From NCBI GenBank assembly GCA_900770395.1, contig CAAGKM010000037.1, positions 1 through 64,000 of the forward strand: a DNA stretch of 64,000 nt, in the 5' to 3' direction. This document shows, one piece after another, positions 17,414 through 26,170 of the stretch; positions within the stretch are counted from its first letter, which is position 1; each line of letters begins with the position of its first letter. The translations under genes and the position numbers were made by a program. Source of the stretch: an uncultured Prevotella sp. GTDB lineage: Bacteria; Bacteroidota; Bacteroidia; Bacteroidales; Bacteroidaceae. The notes under the pieces were generated by a model that ran no database searches, was not told the origin of the DNA, and worked only from the letters and a program-made list of their open reading frames with translations.

Positions 17414-18198
17414 TAGAGATACAGCACCTTTGCAAATCGTTTGAGGACAAGGAGGTCCTGAAAGATATAAGTACAGTGTTTGAGGACGGCAAGACCAACC
17501 TCATAATAGGTCAGAGCGGTTCGGGAAAGACCGTATTAGTGAAAAACCTCGTGGGACTGCTTGAGCCCACCAGCGGCAGAGTGCTCTACGACGGGCGCGA
17601 CTTCGTGGCGATGACCAAGAAGGAGAAGATACTCCTGCGCCGCGAGATGGGAATGATATTCCAGAGTGCTGCGCTGTTCGACTCGCAGACTGTGCTTGAG
17701 AATGTGATGTTCCCGCTCGACATGTTCTCCGACATGAACCGCATGGACCGTGAGAAGCGTGCGCAGTATTGTCTCGACCGTGTGAATCTTACGGGAGCCG
17801 AGGCGAAATATCCCGGTGAGATATCAGGCGGTATGCAGAAGCGTGTGGCAATTGCCCGTGCCATTGCGCTGAACCCCAAATACCTGTTCTGTGATGAGCC
17901 TAACTCCGGGCTTGACCCAAAGACCTCGCTCGTGATTGACGAGCTGCTCCACAGTATCACCCATGAATATAAAATCACCACCATCATCAACACCCACGAC
18001 ATGAACTCAGTGATGGGCATCGGCGAGAACATCGTGTTCATCTATCAGGGCGCCAAGGAGTGGCAGGGAGTGAGCGCCGACGTGATGGGGAGCGAGAACG
18101 AGAGGCTGTCAGACTTTGTGTTTGCAAGCGACCTGCTGAAAAAGCTCAAGAGGCACGAGATGGAGCTCATCGGGAAAAAGAAAGGAACGGTGGTATAA
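17410..18198 (+). CDS. MlaF-like ABC transporter ATP-binding protein
   Basis: A 262-residue ATPase paired with the overlapping MlaE-type permease. Walker A is IGQSGSGKTVLVKN, the signature is ISGGMQKRVAIARAI, and Walker B is YLFCDEPNSGLDP. The Q-loop and H-loop (INTHDMNSVMGIGE) are also present. The ISGGMQKR signature and the NSGLDP variant are typical of the MlaF/Ttg2A branch. The C-terminal 40 residues are charged and extend past the core fold. No co-encoded MlaD, MlaB or MlaC is seen; the next gene, era, has its own promoter. Confidence 0.92.
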   Translation: MIEIQHLCKSFEDKEVLKDISTVFEDGKTNLIIGQSGSGKTVLVKNLVGLLEPTSGRVLYDGRDFVAMTKKEKILLRREMGMIFQSAALFDSQTVLENVMFPLDMFSDMNRMDREKRAQYCLDRVNLTGAEAKYPGEISGGMQKRVAIARAIALNPKYLFCDEPNSGLDPKTSLVIDELLHSITHEYKITTIINTHDMNSVMGIGENIVFIYQGAKEWQGVSADVMGSENERLSDFVFASDLLKKLKRHEMELIGKKKGTVV

Positions 18199-18214
18199 CA
18201 TAAAAAAAGTTAAT

Positions 18215-18249
18215 GAATTTTGCACAATGCCGCAAAATTCTTAACTTTG
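18215..18249 (+). promoter_or_regulatory. Predicted era promoter with an overlapping inverted repeat
   Basis: TTTG at 18219-18222, a 19-bp spacer, then TAACTTTG at 18242-18249, a perfect consensus match. The -33 element lies inside a 9-bp perfect inverted repeat, GAATTTTGC at 18215-18223 and GCAAAATTC at 18232-18240. A protein could occlude the promoter there. Confidence 0.78.
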
Positions 18250-18280
18250 CACCCCAATATACACATTATTATATATACGC

Positions 18281-19162
18281 ATGCATAAAGCAGGTTTTGT
18301 AAACATAGTCGGCAATCCAAACGTGGGCAAGTCGACGCTGATGAACCGCCTTGTGGGCGAGCGCATAAGCATCGCCACATTCAAGGCGCAGACCACACGC
18401 CACCGCATCATGGGAATTGTCAACACCGATGAGATGCAGATTGTGTTCTCCGACACTCCAGGTGTGCTGAAGCCCAACTACAAGCTGCAGGAGTCGATGC
18501 TCGCATTCTCGGAGTCGGCACTCACCGATGCCGATGTGCTGCTCTACGTCACTGACGTGGTGGAGAACCCTGAGAAGAACATGGAGTTTTTGGAGAAGGT
18601 TCAGAAGATGACCATCCCCGTGCTCCTGCTGATAAACAAGATTGACGAGAGCGACCAGAAAACATTAGGCGACATTGTGACCAAATGGCACTCACTGCTG
18701 CCAAATGCAGAGATACTTCCTATCTCGGCGAAAAACAAGTTTGGCACCGACATTCTCCTGAAGCGCATCAAGGAGCTGCTGCCCGACAGTCCGCCATACT
18801 TCGACAAGGAACAGCTCACCGACAAGCCGGCGCGCTTCTTCGTGAGCGAGATTATCCGCGAGAAAATTCTCCTGTATTATGACAAGGAGATACCCTACGC
18901 CGTGGAGGTGAGGGTGGATCGCTTTAAGGAAGACGACCGCCATATACACATCAATGCGGTAATATTCGTGGAGCGCGAGTCTCAAAAAGGAATAATCATA
19001 GGACATCAGGGCTATGCGCTGAAAAAGGTAAGCACCGAGAGCCGCAAGGCACTGGAGAAGTTCTTCGGCAAGAGCATTTTCCTTGAGGTGTTCGTGAAAG
19101 TGGATAAGGACTGGCGCAGCTCTAAGAAAGAGCTCGACAGTTTCGGGTATAACGATGTGTAA
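18281..19162 (+). CDS. era: GTPase Era
   Basis: A 293-residue ribosome-assembly GTPase that binds the 3' end of 16S rRNA. G1 is GNPNVGKST (near the N-terminus), G3 is DTPG, G4 is NKID, and the KH RNA-binding domain is at about 200-290 with the GHQGYALKKV loop. It is followed 70 bp later by the paralogous GTPase gene der. The short gap between them is rich in CTTATAAG-type sequence, without a clear promoter. Confidence 0.98.
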   Translation: MHKAGFVNIVGNPNVGKSTLMNRLVGERISIATFKAQTTRHRIMGIVNTDEMQIVFSDTPGVLKPNYKLQESMLAFSESALTDADVLLYVTDVVENPEKNMEFLEKVQKMTIPVLLLINKIDESDQKTLGDIVTKWHSLLPNAEILPISAKNKFGTDILLKRIKELLPDSPPYFDKEQLTDKPARFFVSEIIREKILLYYDKEIPYAVEVRVDRFKEDDRHIHINAVIFVERESQKGIIIGHQGYALKKVSTESRKALEKFFGKSIFLEVFVKVDKDWRSSKKELDSFGYNDV

Positions 19163-19232
19163 CATGGAGCTATTAGCCTTATAAGCCTTATTGGTCCTAT
19201 TAGCCCCAGTAAATTAAAGAAATTAAGAGAAA

Positions 19233-20546
19233 ATGGGAAATTTAGTAGCTATAGTGGGACGCCCCAACGTAGGCAAATCCACACTTTTCAACCGACTGAC
19301 CAAGACCCGCCGCGCTATTGTAAGCGATGAGGCGGGCACCACCCGCGACCGCCAGTACGGCAAATGCGAGTGGAACGGCAAGGAATTCTCCGTGGTAGAC
19401 ACCGGAGGATGGGTGGTTAACTCTGATGACATCTTCGAGGAGGAGATACGCAAGCAGGTAATCATAGCCACTGAGGAGGCTGACCTTGTGCTTTTCCTTG
19501 TTGACGTGATGAACGGAGTGACCGACCTCGACACTGATGTGGCGCAGATTTTGCGCCGCACTAAACTGCCCGTGATTCTCGTGGCAAATAAGACGGACAA
19601 CAATGAGCAGCAGTACTACGCCGCCGAGTTCTATAAATTAGGATTGGGCGAGCCTTATTGTATAAGCGCAGCGACGGGTAGCGGCACGGGCGACCTGCTC
19701 GACCTTGTGCTCTCGAAACTTGACACCGTTGACCATGATGACGTGGAGGACGGCACACCTCGTTTTGCCGTAGTGGGAAGACCTAATGCGGGCAAGAGCA
19801 GTATCATCAACGCCTTCATAGGCGAGGACCGCAACATCGTGACCGACATTGCAGGAACCACCCGCGACAGCATATATACAAAATATGATAAGTTCGGTTT
19901 CGACTTCTACCTTGTAGACACCGCCGGCATCCGCCGCAAGAACAAGGTGAGTGAGAACTTGGAGTTCTACAGCGTGATGCGCTCCATCCGTGCCATCGAG
20001 AACTCCGATGTGTGCATTCTCATGATTGACGCCACCCGAGGCATTGAGGCTCAGGACATGAACATCTTCCAGCTCATCCAGAAGAACAATAAGTCGCTGG
20101 TGGTGGTGGTAAACAAGTGGGACCTTGTGGAGGAAAAGACCCAGGAGGCGATAAAGACCTTCGAGAACGCCATCCGCAACCGCATGGCTCCATTCGTGGA
20201 CTTCCCAATCATCTTCGCCTCGGCGCTTACCAAGCAGCGCATTTTCAAGGTGCTTGAGACTGCCAAACAGGTGTATCTCAACCGTACGATAAAGATTGGC
20301 ACCACAAAGCTTAATGAGACCATGTTGCCGCTCATCGAGGCTTATCCGCCACCATCGGTAAAGGGTAAGTTCATCAAGATTAAGTACTGCTCGCAGCTGC
20401 CAGGCACACAAATACCTTCCTTTGTGTTCTACGCCAACCTGCCGCAGTATGTCAAAGAGCCCTACAAGCGCTTCCTCGAGAACAAGATTCGCGAGAACTG
20501 GACACTTACGGGCTGTCCTATAAATGTGTTTATAAGGCAAAAATAA
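19233..20546 (+). CDS. der: Ribosome biogenesis GTPase Der (EngA)
   Basis: A 437-residue protein with two tandem GTPase domains and a C-terminal KH-like domain, acting in 50S subunit assembly. The first G1 is GRPNVGKST (residues 7-15) with DTGG; the second is GRPNAGKSS (about 182) with DTAG. The G4 motifs are NKTD and NKWD. It overlaps the next gene by one base (TAATG at 20544-20548), so the downstream lipoprotein is probably translated by coupling. Confidence 0.98.
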   Translation: MGNLVAIVGRPNVGKSTLFNRLTKTRRAIVSDEAGTTRDRQYGKCEWNGKEFSVVDTGGWVVNSDDIFEEEIRKQVIIATEEADLVLFLVDVMNGVTDLDTDVAQILRRTKLPVILVANKTDNNEQQYYAAEFYKLGLGEPYCISAATGSGTGDLLDLVLSKLDTVDHDDVEDGTPRFAVVGRPNAGKSSIINAFIGEDRNIVTDIAGTTRDSIYTKYDKFGFDFYLVDTAGIRRKNKVSENLEFYSVMRSIRAIENSDVCILMIDATRGIEAQDMNIFQLIQKNNKSLVVVVNKWDLVEEKTQEAIKTFENAIRNRMAPFVDFPIIFASALTKQRIFKVLETAKQVYLNRTIKIGTTKLNETMLPLIEAYPPPSVKGKFIKIKYCSQLPGTQIPSFVFYANLPQYVKEPYKRFLENKIRENWTLTGCPINVFIRQK

Positions 20547-20950
20547 TGCGTTTATTAATAAAAGCGGTATTTCTTGCCGCAATAGTCTTTGCCGCGGCGT
20601 GCTGCAAACAAGCTCAGGGACCCACTCCCGAGCAGTTGGCGGCGCTTGCGGCAAAGGGGTATTATCAGCATCTGCAGCAGGGTGATATAGAGCATTATCT
20701 TGAGGGCACCCTCGGCTATGACAGCATGCCCGAAGGTTTAAAGAACGAGCAGCGTGCTAACATTAAGATGTTTTTGGCGCAGCAGAGGGAAGCGCACGGC
20801 AACATAGCTTCGGTGGATGTGAGCAATGCCACCGCCGACACTATACAGAAGGTGGTCTATGCTCTGCTCAACATACAGTTTGCCGACAGCACAAAAGAGG
20901 AGATTTGCGTGCCGATGGTGTCAAGGGACGGCAAATGGATAATGAAGTAA
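20546..20950 (+). CDS. Small putative lipoprotein of unknown function
   Basis: A 134-residue protein. The N-terminus has a basic start, a hydrophobic stretch and a lipobox-like FAAAC (Cys19, followed by a second Cys). The mature part reads as helix-rich followed by strands ending in VPMVSRDGKWIMK, a pattern like small DUF4878/NTF2-like lipoproteins of Bacteroidetes. It starts on the last base of the der stop codon. I do not recognise a specific function; it is an envelope-attached protein by inference. Confidence 0.8.
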   Translation: MRLLIKAVFLAAIVFAAACCKQAQGPTPEQLAALAAKGYYQHLQQGDIEHYLEGTLGYDSMPEGLKNEQRANIKMFLAQQREAHGNIASVDVSNATADTIQKVVYALLNIQFADSTKEEICVPMVSRDGKWIMK

Positions 20951-20985
20951 AGACAGGATAACGACACATTAATTATAATTATAGT

Positions 20986-21369
20986 ATGATTAGGCAATGT
21001 AGTATTTTATTCGGCTGCATGGCTGTGGGAGAGCTTATTGTGTGGCTCACAGGTTTACGTCTGCCGTCAAGCATCATCGGAATGTTGCTGCTCACTCTTC
21101 TGCTAAAGCTTGGATGGATAAAGTTGGAGTGGGTGAAGGGGCTTACCGATTTTCTTATAGCCAACCTCGGTTTTTTCTTTGTGCCGCCGGGAGTGGCGCT
21201 CATGCTTTATTTTGACATCATTCAGGCACAGCTGTTGCCCATTGTTACTGCTACATTGGTGAGCACTGTCATAGTGCTTGTGGTCACGGGACAGGTGCAT
21301 CAGATTGTGCGCCGTCACATGCCGTCATCGGTAAAAAGGAGCAAGGATAAAGACGACACGGATATTTAA
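20986..21369 (+). CDS. LrgA/CidA-family holin-like membrane protein
   Basis: A 127-residue protein with four hydrophobic helices (about 3-22, 28-45, 57-77, 85-105) and a basic C-terminal tail. The LRLPSSIIGMLLLTLLLKLG and GFFFVPPGVALM motifs are characteristic of the family. LrgA/CidA proteins form a pair with LrgB/CidB, implicated in membrane permeability, murein-hydrolase control or metabolite export. The LrgB gene follows 35 bp downstream. Confidence 0.9.
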   Translation: MIRQCSILFGCMAVGELIVWLTGLRLPSSIIGMLLLTLLLKLGWIKLEWVKGLTDFLIANLGFFFVPPGVALMLYFDIIQAQLLPIVTATLVSTVIVLVVTGQVHQIVRRHMPSSVKRSKDKDDTDI

Positions 21370-21404
21370 TGTCTAAATAACAGAAACAACACACATAAAA
21401 AACA

Positions 21405-22100
21405 ATGGAATTTCTCAGTAATCAATATTTTCTTATAGCCCTTACCTTCGGACTGTTTTTTCTTGCGAAACTGCTGCAGAAGCGTACGGCAATTATTGCG
21501 CTCAACCCAATTCTGATAACCATCGCCTTGCTGATATGTTTTCTCGAAGTAACTGATATTCCATACGAAACCTACCAGAAGGGTGGGGCGATGATTGAGT
21601 TCTGGCTCAAACCTGCCGTGGTGGCATTAGGTGTGCCGCTCTACCAGCAGCTGGAGCAGATAAAGAAGCAGCTTGTGCCTATACTTATCTCGCAGCTTGT
21701 GGGCTGCACTGTTGGCATTGTCAGTGTTGTCCTGATAGCCAAGTATATGGGAGCCACCCCCGATGTGGTGATTTCACTTGCACCGAAATCTGTCACCACA
21801 CCTATTGCCATGGAGGTGACATCAAGTCTCAATGGCATACCCTCGCTTACTGCTGCCGTGGTGGTGTGCGTGGGACTTATCGGAGCTCTTATGGGATTCA
21901 AGATGCTCAGCATCGGTCATGTGAAAAGTCCGATAGCTCAAGGACTGTCAATGGGCACAGCCTCTCATGCCGTTGGCACTTCAGCCGTGATGGAGCGTAG
22001 CGTGAAGTGTGGAGCATACGCCAGTCTGGGGCTTACGCTCAATGGCATTCTTACTGCCATTCTCACCCCATATATACTACAGTGGATGGGAATAATTTAG
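21405..22100 (+). CDS. LrgB/CidB-family membrane protein
   Basis: A 231-residue protein with about seven membrane segments. The family motifs are GGAMIEFWLKPAVVALGVPLYQQ (about 61-83), SLAPKSVTTPIAMEV and GMASHAVGTS-like MGTASHAVGTS. It is the partner of the LrgA-type gene just upstream, very likely in one transcript. Related plant and bacterial members transport glycolate or pyruvate-type metabolites; the substrate here is unknown. Confidence 0.92.
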   Translation: MEFLSNQYFLIALTFGLFFLAKLLQKRTAIIALNPILITIALLICFLEVTDIPYETYQKGGAMIEFWLKPAVVALGVPLYQQLEQIKKQLVPILISQLVGCTVGIVSVVLIAKYMGATPDVVISLAPKSVTTPIAMEVTSSLNGIPSLTAAVVVCVGLIGALMGFKMLSIGHVKSPIAQGLSMGTASHAVGTSAVMERSVKCGAYASLGLTLNGILTAILTPYILQWMGII

Positions 22101-22409
22101 GAAACAGCAATGATGGTTAAGACGATAATGGCACATGGAACTGCATCACCCATATGCGGCATTGTGATGAGGCAGACTTTCGCATGGTGGCGATAAGCCG
22201 TGAGGAGTGGGAGGAAAGTATCTTAACATACTTTTTGAGACATGTTTCCTGCACACACAAAGACTTGTATGTGCAGGATTATGTTAATTAAAGATTAAAA
22301 GGTGTAAAAGTTCGATGAAAAAAAGTAATGTTTTGAAGAATATTTGTAATTTTACAGCCAAAACGAGGGGTTAGCCCCAAAATTATAAAAGTACAAAAGC
22401 ATTACTGTT
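22101..22409. other. 309-bp gap with possible gene relic
   Basis: No confident gene. Two short overlapping frames exist. One starts at 22110 (28 codons). The other runs 22154-22291 (45 codons) and contains HCDEADFRMVAISREEWEES, which looks coding-like. They could be the two halves of a small frameshifted gene, or chance. The last 110 bp are AT-rich and contain a small GGGG-TTAG-CCCC hairpin (about 22367-22378) just before the next gene. Confidence 0.35.
22154..22291 (+). pseudogene. Possible small-gene relic
   Basis: A 45-codon frame beginning MRHCDEADFRMV. Its residue composition resembles real protein, but the upstream part of the frame is closed by a stop at 22117-22119, while the neighbouring frame (22110-22196) opens with MMVKTIMAHGT. 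This would fit a frameshifted gene. No family is recognised. Confidence 0.2.
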
Positions 22410-22964
22410 ATGAACGAACATATCAAACAGATAGGAGAGAGGTTGAAGGGACTGCGTGAGGTACTCGACATTCCTGTTGAGGAGGTGGCTGAGCTTTGCA
22501 ACATCACTCTCGACCATTATATGAAGATTGAGGCAGGTGAGGCCGACCCTTCAGTTTACCGTTTGTCGAAGATTGCCAAGCGCTATGGCATAGCCCTTGA
22601 TGTGCTGCTCTTTGGCGAGGAACCTCATATGAGCAAGTATTTCCTTACACGCCGTGACCAAGGACTGGCGGTGGAACGCAACAGCAGTTACAGTTATCAG
22701 AGTTTGGGTAGTGGATTCCGTGGACGCAATGTGGATCCGTTTCTTGTCACGGTGGAACCTTTGCCCGAAGGAGCCAAACGCAGTAAGAACAGTCATGAGG
22801 GACAGGAGTTTGATATGGTGCTCGAAGGTGAGCTTGAGATAACCATAGACAATAAGGTGATGGTGCTGGGGCAGGGCGACAGCCTTTATTTCGATGCCTC
22901 TCAGCAGCATTGCATGCGTGCTCTTGGCGGTAAGACGGTCAAATTCCTGTGTGTGGTGATTTGA
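22410..22964 (+). CDS. XRE-family regulator with C-terminal cupin domain
   Basis: A 184-residue protein. Residues 6-62 form a helix-turn-helix of the Cro/C1 type (IPVEEVAELCNITLDHYMK, IEAGEADPSVYRLSKIAKR). A cupin ligand-binding domain is at about 112-184 (GQEFDMVLEGELEITIDNK, LGQGDSLYFDASQQHCMRA). Such regulators bind DNA and sense a small ligand through the cupin. The acyl-CoA synthetase starts 46 bp downstream, so it is the likely target or co-transcribed partner. Confidence 0.92.
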   Translation: MNEHIKQIGERLKGLREVLDIPVEEVAELCNITLDHYMKIEAGEADPSVYRLSKIAKRYGIALDVLLFGEEPHMSKYFLTRRDQGLAVERNSSYSYQSLGSGFRGRNVDPFLVTVEPLPEGAKRSKNSHEGQEFDMVLEGELEITIDNKVMVLGQGDSLYFDASQQHCMRALGGKTVKFLCVVI

Positions 22965-23010
22965 CGTGTGATTAACAACACATTCCCAAAAGAATCAAAC
23001 ACTTAAGACG

Positions 23011-24678
23011 ATGATAGAGAGATTTCTAAAGCAGACCACATTCTCTTCGCAGGAAGACTATGCGCGGAATCTGGAATTTATAATACCCGAGAATTTTAAC
23101 TTTGCCTACGATGTGATGGATGAGTGGGCAAAGGAACAGCCTGACAAGCAGGCAATGCTGTGGACCAACGACCAAGGTGAGTGCCGCCGCTATTCGTTTG
23201 GCGACTTGAAGGAGCTTAGCGACCGCACGGCTTCCTACTTCCTGTCGCTTGGCATCCGCCGTGGCGATATGGTGATGCTGATACTGAAACGCCGTTTCGA
23301 GTTCTGGCTCTCAATGCTTGCGCTTTGCAAGATTGGTGCAGTGGCTATACCTGCCACTCACATGCTTACTGCTCACGATATTGTCTACCGCAACAACCGT
23401 GCCGGGGTGAAAGCCATCGTCTGCGTAGGCGAGGATTATGTGTTGCAGCAGGTGGCAGGCTCAATGCCCGACAGTCCTACATTGAATACTGTGATAAGTG
23501 TCGGACCCAAGACCATTGACGGTTTTCACGAATGGCACAAGGAGTGGAAAGACGCTCCGCAGTTTGTACGTCCTGCATTTGTAAATGACAACAGCGACAC
23601 CATGCTGATGTACTTTACCAGCGGCACCAGCGGAGAGCCGAAGATGGTGGCTCACGACTATCTCTATGCTTTGGGACATCTCACTACGGGAGTGTTCTGG
23701 CACAATTTGCATGAAGACAGCATACACCTCACTGTGGCTGACACAGGGTGGGGCAAGGCTGTATGGGGCAAGCTTTACGGGCAATGGTTTGCCGGTGCCA
23801 CGGTGTTTGTGTTCGATCACGAGAAGTTCACTGCCGATAAAATTTTGCGGCAGATAGAGAAATACCGGATCACCTCATTCTGTGCGCCGCCTACTGTGTA
23901 CCGTTTCCTTGTTCACGAGGATTTCAGCAAATATGACCTTTCATCGCTGCGTTACTGCACCACAGCAGGTGAGGCTTTAAATGCAGCTGTCTATAAAAAG
24001 TTCCAGGAACTCACTGGTATTAAGCTTATGGAAGGTTTCGGACAGACAGAGACAACCATGACCCTCGGCACAATGCCGTGGACCCAGCCGAAGCCCGGCT
24101 CAATGGGATTGCCCAATCCACAGTATGACATCGACTTGATAAAGCCCGACGGCACACCATGTGAGGACGGTGAGAAGGGCGAGATTGTCGTACGGGTCGG
24201 GAAAAACAAGCCCGTGGGACTGTTTAAGGAATATTACCGTGATGAGGAGCTTACCCATAGTGTATGGCATGACGGAATGTATCACACTGGCGATGTGGCT
24301 TGGCGTGATGAGGATGGATACTATTGGTTTGAGGGACGTGTGGATGATGTCATCAAGAGCAGCGGTTACCGAATCGGTCCGTTTGAGGTGGAGAGTGCGC
24401 TCATGACTCATCCTGCGGTGGTGGAGTGTGCCATCACAGGTGTGCCTGATGACGACCGTGGCATGGTGGTGAAAGCTACCGTGGTGCTCAATGCTGACTG
24501 GAAGGCAAAGGCTGGCGACGACTTAGTGAAGGAGTTGCAGCAGCACGTGAAGCACGAGACTGCACCTTATAAATATCCGCGCATAATAGAATTTGTGGAT
24601 GAGCTGCCAAAGACCATCAGCGGCAAAATACGCCGTGTGGAGATAAGGGAAAAGGACGAAAAACGCTTTACAGAATAA
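23011..24678 (+). CDS. Acyl-CoA synthetase (AMP-forming), medium-chain/acetyl-CoA synthetase-like
   Basis: A 555-residue adenylate-forming enzyme that activates a carboxylic acid to acyl-AMP and then acyl-CoA. The P-loop is YFTSGTSGEPKMVAHD, A5 is MEGFGQTETT, A7/A8 is YHTGDVAWRDEDGYYWFEGRVDD-like (about 420-445), and IKSSGYRIGP follows. The catalytic lysine is in ISGKIRRVE near the C-terminus. The substrate acid cannot be read from sequence. It is cotranscribed with the XRE-cupin gene, which may sense the same acid or its CoA ester. Confidence 0.9.
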   Translation: MIERFLKQTTFSSQEDYARNLEFIIPENFNFAYDVMDEWAKEQPDKQAMLWTNDQGECRRYSFGDLKELSDRTASYFLSLGIRRGDMVMLILKRRFEFWLSMLALCKIGAVAIPATHMLTAHDIVYRNNRAGVKAIVCVGEDYVLQQVAGSMPDSPTLNTVISVGPKTIDGFHEWHKEWKDAPQFVRPAFVNDNSDTMLMYFTSGTSGEPKMVAHDYLYALGHLTTGVFWHNLHEDSIHLTVADTGWGKAVWGKLYGQWFAGATVFVFDHEKFTADKILRQIEKYRITSFCAPPTVYRFLVHEDFSKYDLSSLRYCTTAGEALNAAVYKKFQELTGIKLMEGFGQTETTMTLGTMPWTQPKPGSMGLPNPQYDIDLIKPDGTPCEDGEKGEIVVRVGKNKPVGLFKEYYRDEELTHSVWHDGMYHTGDVAWRDEDGYYWFEGRVDDVIKSSGYRIGPFEVESALMTHPAVVECAITGVPDDDRGMVVKATVVLNADWKAKAGDDLVKELQQHVKHETAPYKYPRIIEFVDELPKTISGKIRRVEIREKDEKRFTE

Positions 24679-24714
24679 CAAATAGGGCAAGTTTGGAAAA
24701 AAAACGTAAAAAAT

Positions 24715-24746
24715 ATTGTGTAAGTCGAAAATAATGATTACCTTTG
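24715..24746 (+). promoter_or_regulatory. Predicted purB promoter
   Basis: TACCTTTG at 24739-24746 is a good -7 element. The upstream half at 24715-24718 is ATTG rather than TTTG, with a 20-bp spacer. The purB ATG follows 50 bp downstream. Confidence 0.55.
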
Positions 24747-24796
24747 CACGCAGTAAGGTATAACATGTTATAATATAATAAGTTTAGTATTTAGTA

Positions 24797-26149
24797 ATGG
24801 AATTGAATATGTTGACGGCTATCTCGCCTATTGATGGCCGCTATCGGGGTAAAACAGAGTCTTTGGCAGGTTATTTTTCAGAGTATGCCTTGATACGTTA
24901 CCGCGTACGTGTGGAAATTGAATATTTTATCACTCTCTGTGAGCTGCCGCTCCCTCAGCTTAAGAATTTCGACAAGAATCTCTTTGAGCGTCTGCGTGAC
25001 ATCTACCGCAATTTTACTGAAGAAAACGCCCAGCGTGTGAAGGACATCGAGAAGGTGACCAACCACGACGTGAAGGCTGTGGAGTACTTCATCAAAGAGG
25101 AATTCGACAAGATTGACGCAAAGGGACTGGAGCCATACAAGGAGTTCATCCACTTTGGACTCACATCACAGGATATCAACAACACCAGTGTGCCGCTCAC
25201 AATCAAGGAGGCGCTCGAGAATGTTTTCTATCCATGTATTGACGAGGTGATAGCTCAACTGCGCGAGTATGCGGAGCAGTGGAAGGATGTGTCGATGCTT
25301 GCAAAGACACACGGACAGCCTGCATCGCCAACACGTCTCGGCAAGGAGATAATGGTATATGTTTACCGTCTGGAGCAGCAGTTGGCAAGCCTGAAGGCTG
25401 TGCCTGTCACTGCTAAGTTTGGTGGTGCCACTGGAAACTATAATGCTCATCATGTGGCTTATCCTGATTACGACTGGCGTGAGTTTGGCAACCGTTTCGT
25501 GTCAGAGAAACTCGGACTTCAGCGTGAGCAGTACACCACCCAAATCAGCAACTATGACTATATGGGCGCCATCTTCGATGCTATGCGCCGCATAAATACA
25601 ATCATAATCGACCTCGACCGTGACTTCTGGATGTACATCTCAATGGACTACTTCAAGCAGAAGATTAAGGCTGGCGAGGTTGGCTCGAGCGCTATGCCTC
25701 ACAAGGTGAACCCAATAGACTATGAGAACAGCGAGGGTAACCTCGGCATAGCTAATGCCATCCTGCAGTTCCTCGCAGCAAAACTGCCTGTGAGCCGTCT
25801 GCAACGTGACCTCACCGACTCAACCGTTCTACGCAACGTGGGCGTGCCGATGGGACATATGATTATAGCCCTGCAGAGCACTCTCAAAGGTCTGCGCAAG
25901 CTCATCCTCAATGAGGAGAAGGTGGCTGCCGACCTTGACAACACATGGGCTGTGGTGGCTGAGGCGATACAGACAATACTCCGCCGTGAGGCATACCCTC
26001 ATCCATACGAGGCACTGAAGGCGCTCACCCGCACCAATGCGAAGATGACCGAGACGACCATCCACGACTTTGTGAAAACTCTGGATGTGAGCGATGAGGT
26101 GAAGAAGGAGCTTATGGCTATTACCCCAAGTAATTATACAGGAATTTAA
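24797..26149 (+). CDS. purB: Adenylosuccinate lyase
   Basis: A 450-residue fumarase-superfamily enzyme that releases fumarate from SAICAR and from adenylosuccinate in purine synthesis. It begins MELNMLTAISPIDGRYRGK, like the E. coli-type enzyme. The signature GSSAMPHKVNPIDYENSEGN (about 297-316) carries the catalytic serine loop, and TSQDINNTS and KTHGQPASPTRLG are also intact. It is followed after 21 bp by the pseudouridine synthase gene. Confidence 0.98.
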   Translation: MELNMLTAISPIDGRYRGKTESLAGYFSEYALIRYRVRVEIEYFITLCELPLPQLKNFDKNLFERLRDIYRNFTEENAQRVKDIEKVTNHDVKAVEYFIKEEFDKIDAKGLEPYKEFIHFGLTSQDINNTSVPLTIKEALENVFYPCIDEVIAQLREYAEQWKDVSMLAKTHGQPASPTRLGKEIMVYVYRLEQQLASLKAVPVTAKFGGATGNYNAHHVAYPDYDWREFGNRFVSEKLGLQREQYTTQISNYDYMGAIFDAMRRINTIIIDLDRDFWMYISMDYFKQKIKAGEVGSSAMPHKVNPIDYENSEGNLGIANAILQFLAAKLPVSRLQRDLTDSTVLRNVGVPMGHMIIALQSTLKGLRKLILNEEKVAADLDNTWAVVAEAIQTILRREAYPHPYEALKALTRTNAKMTETTIHDFVKTLDVSDEVKKELMAITPSNYTGI

Positions 26150-26170
26150 AATAAAAAAGGAAAAAGTATT

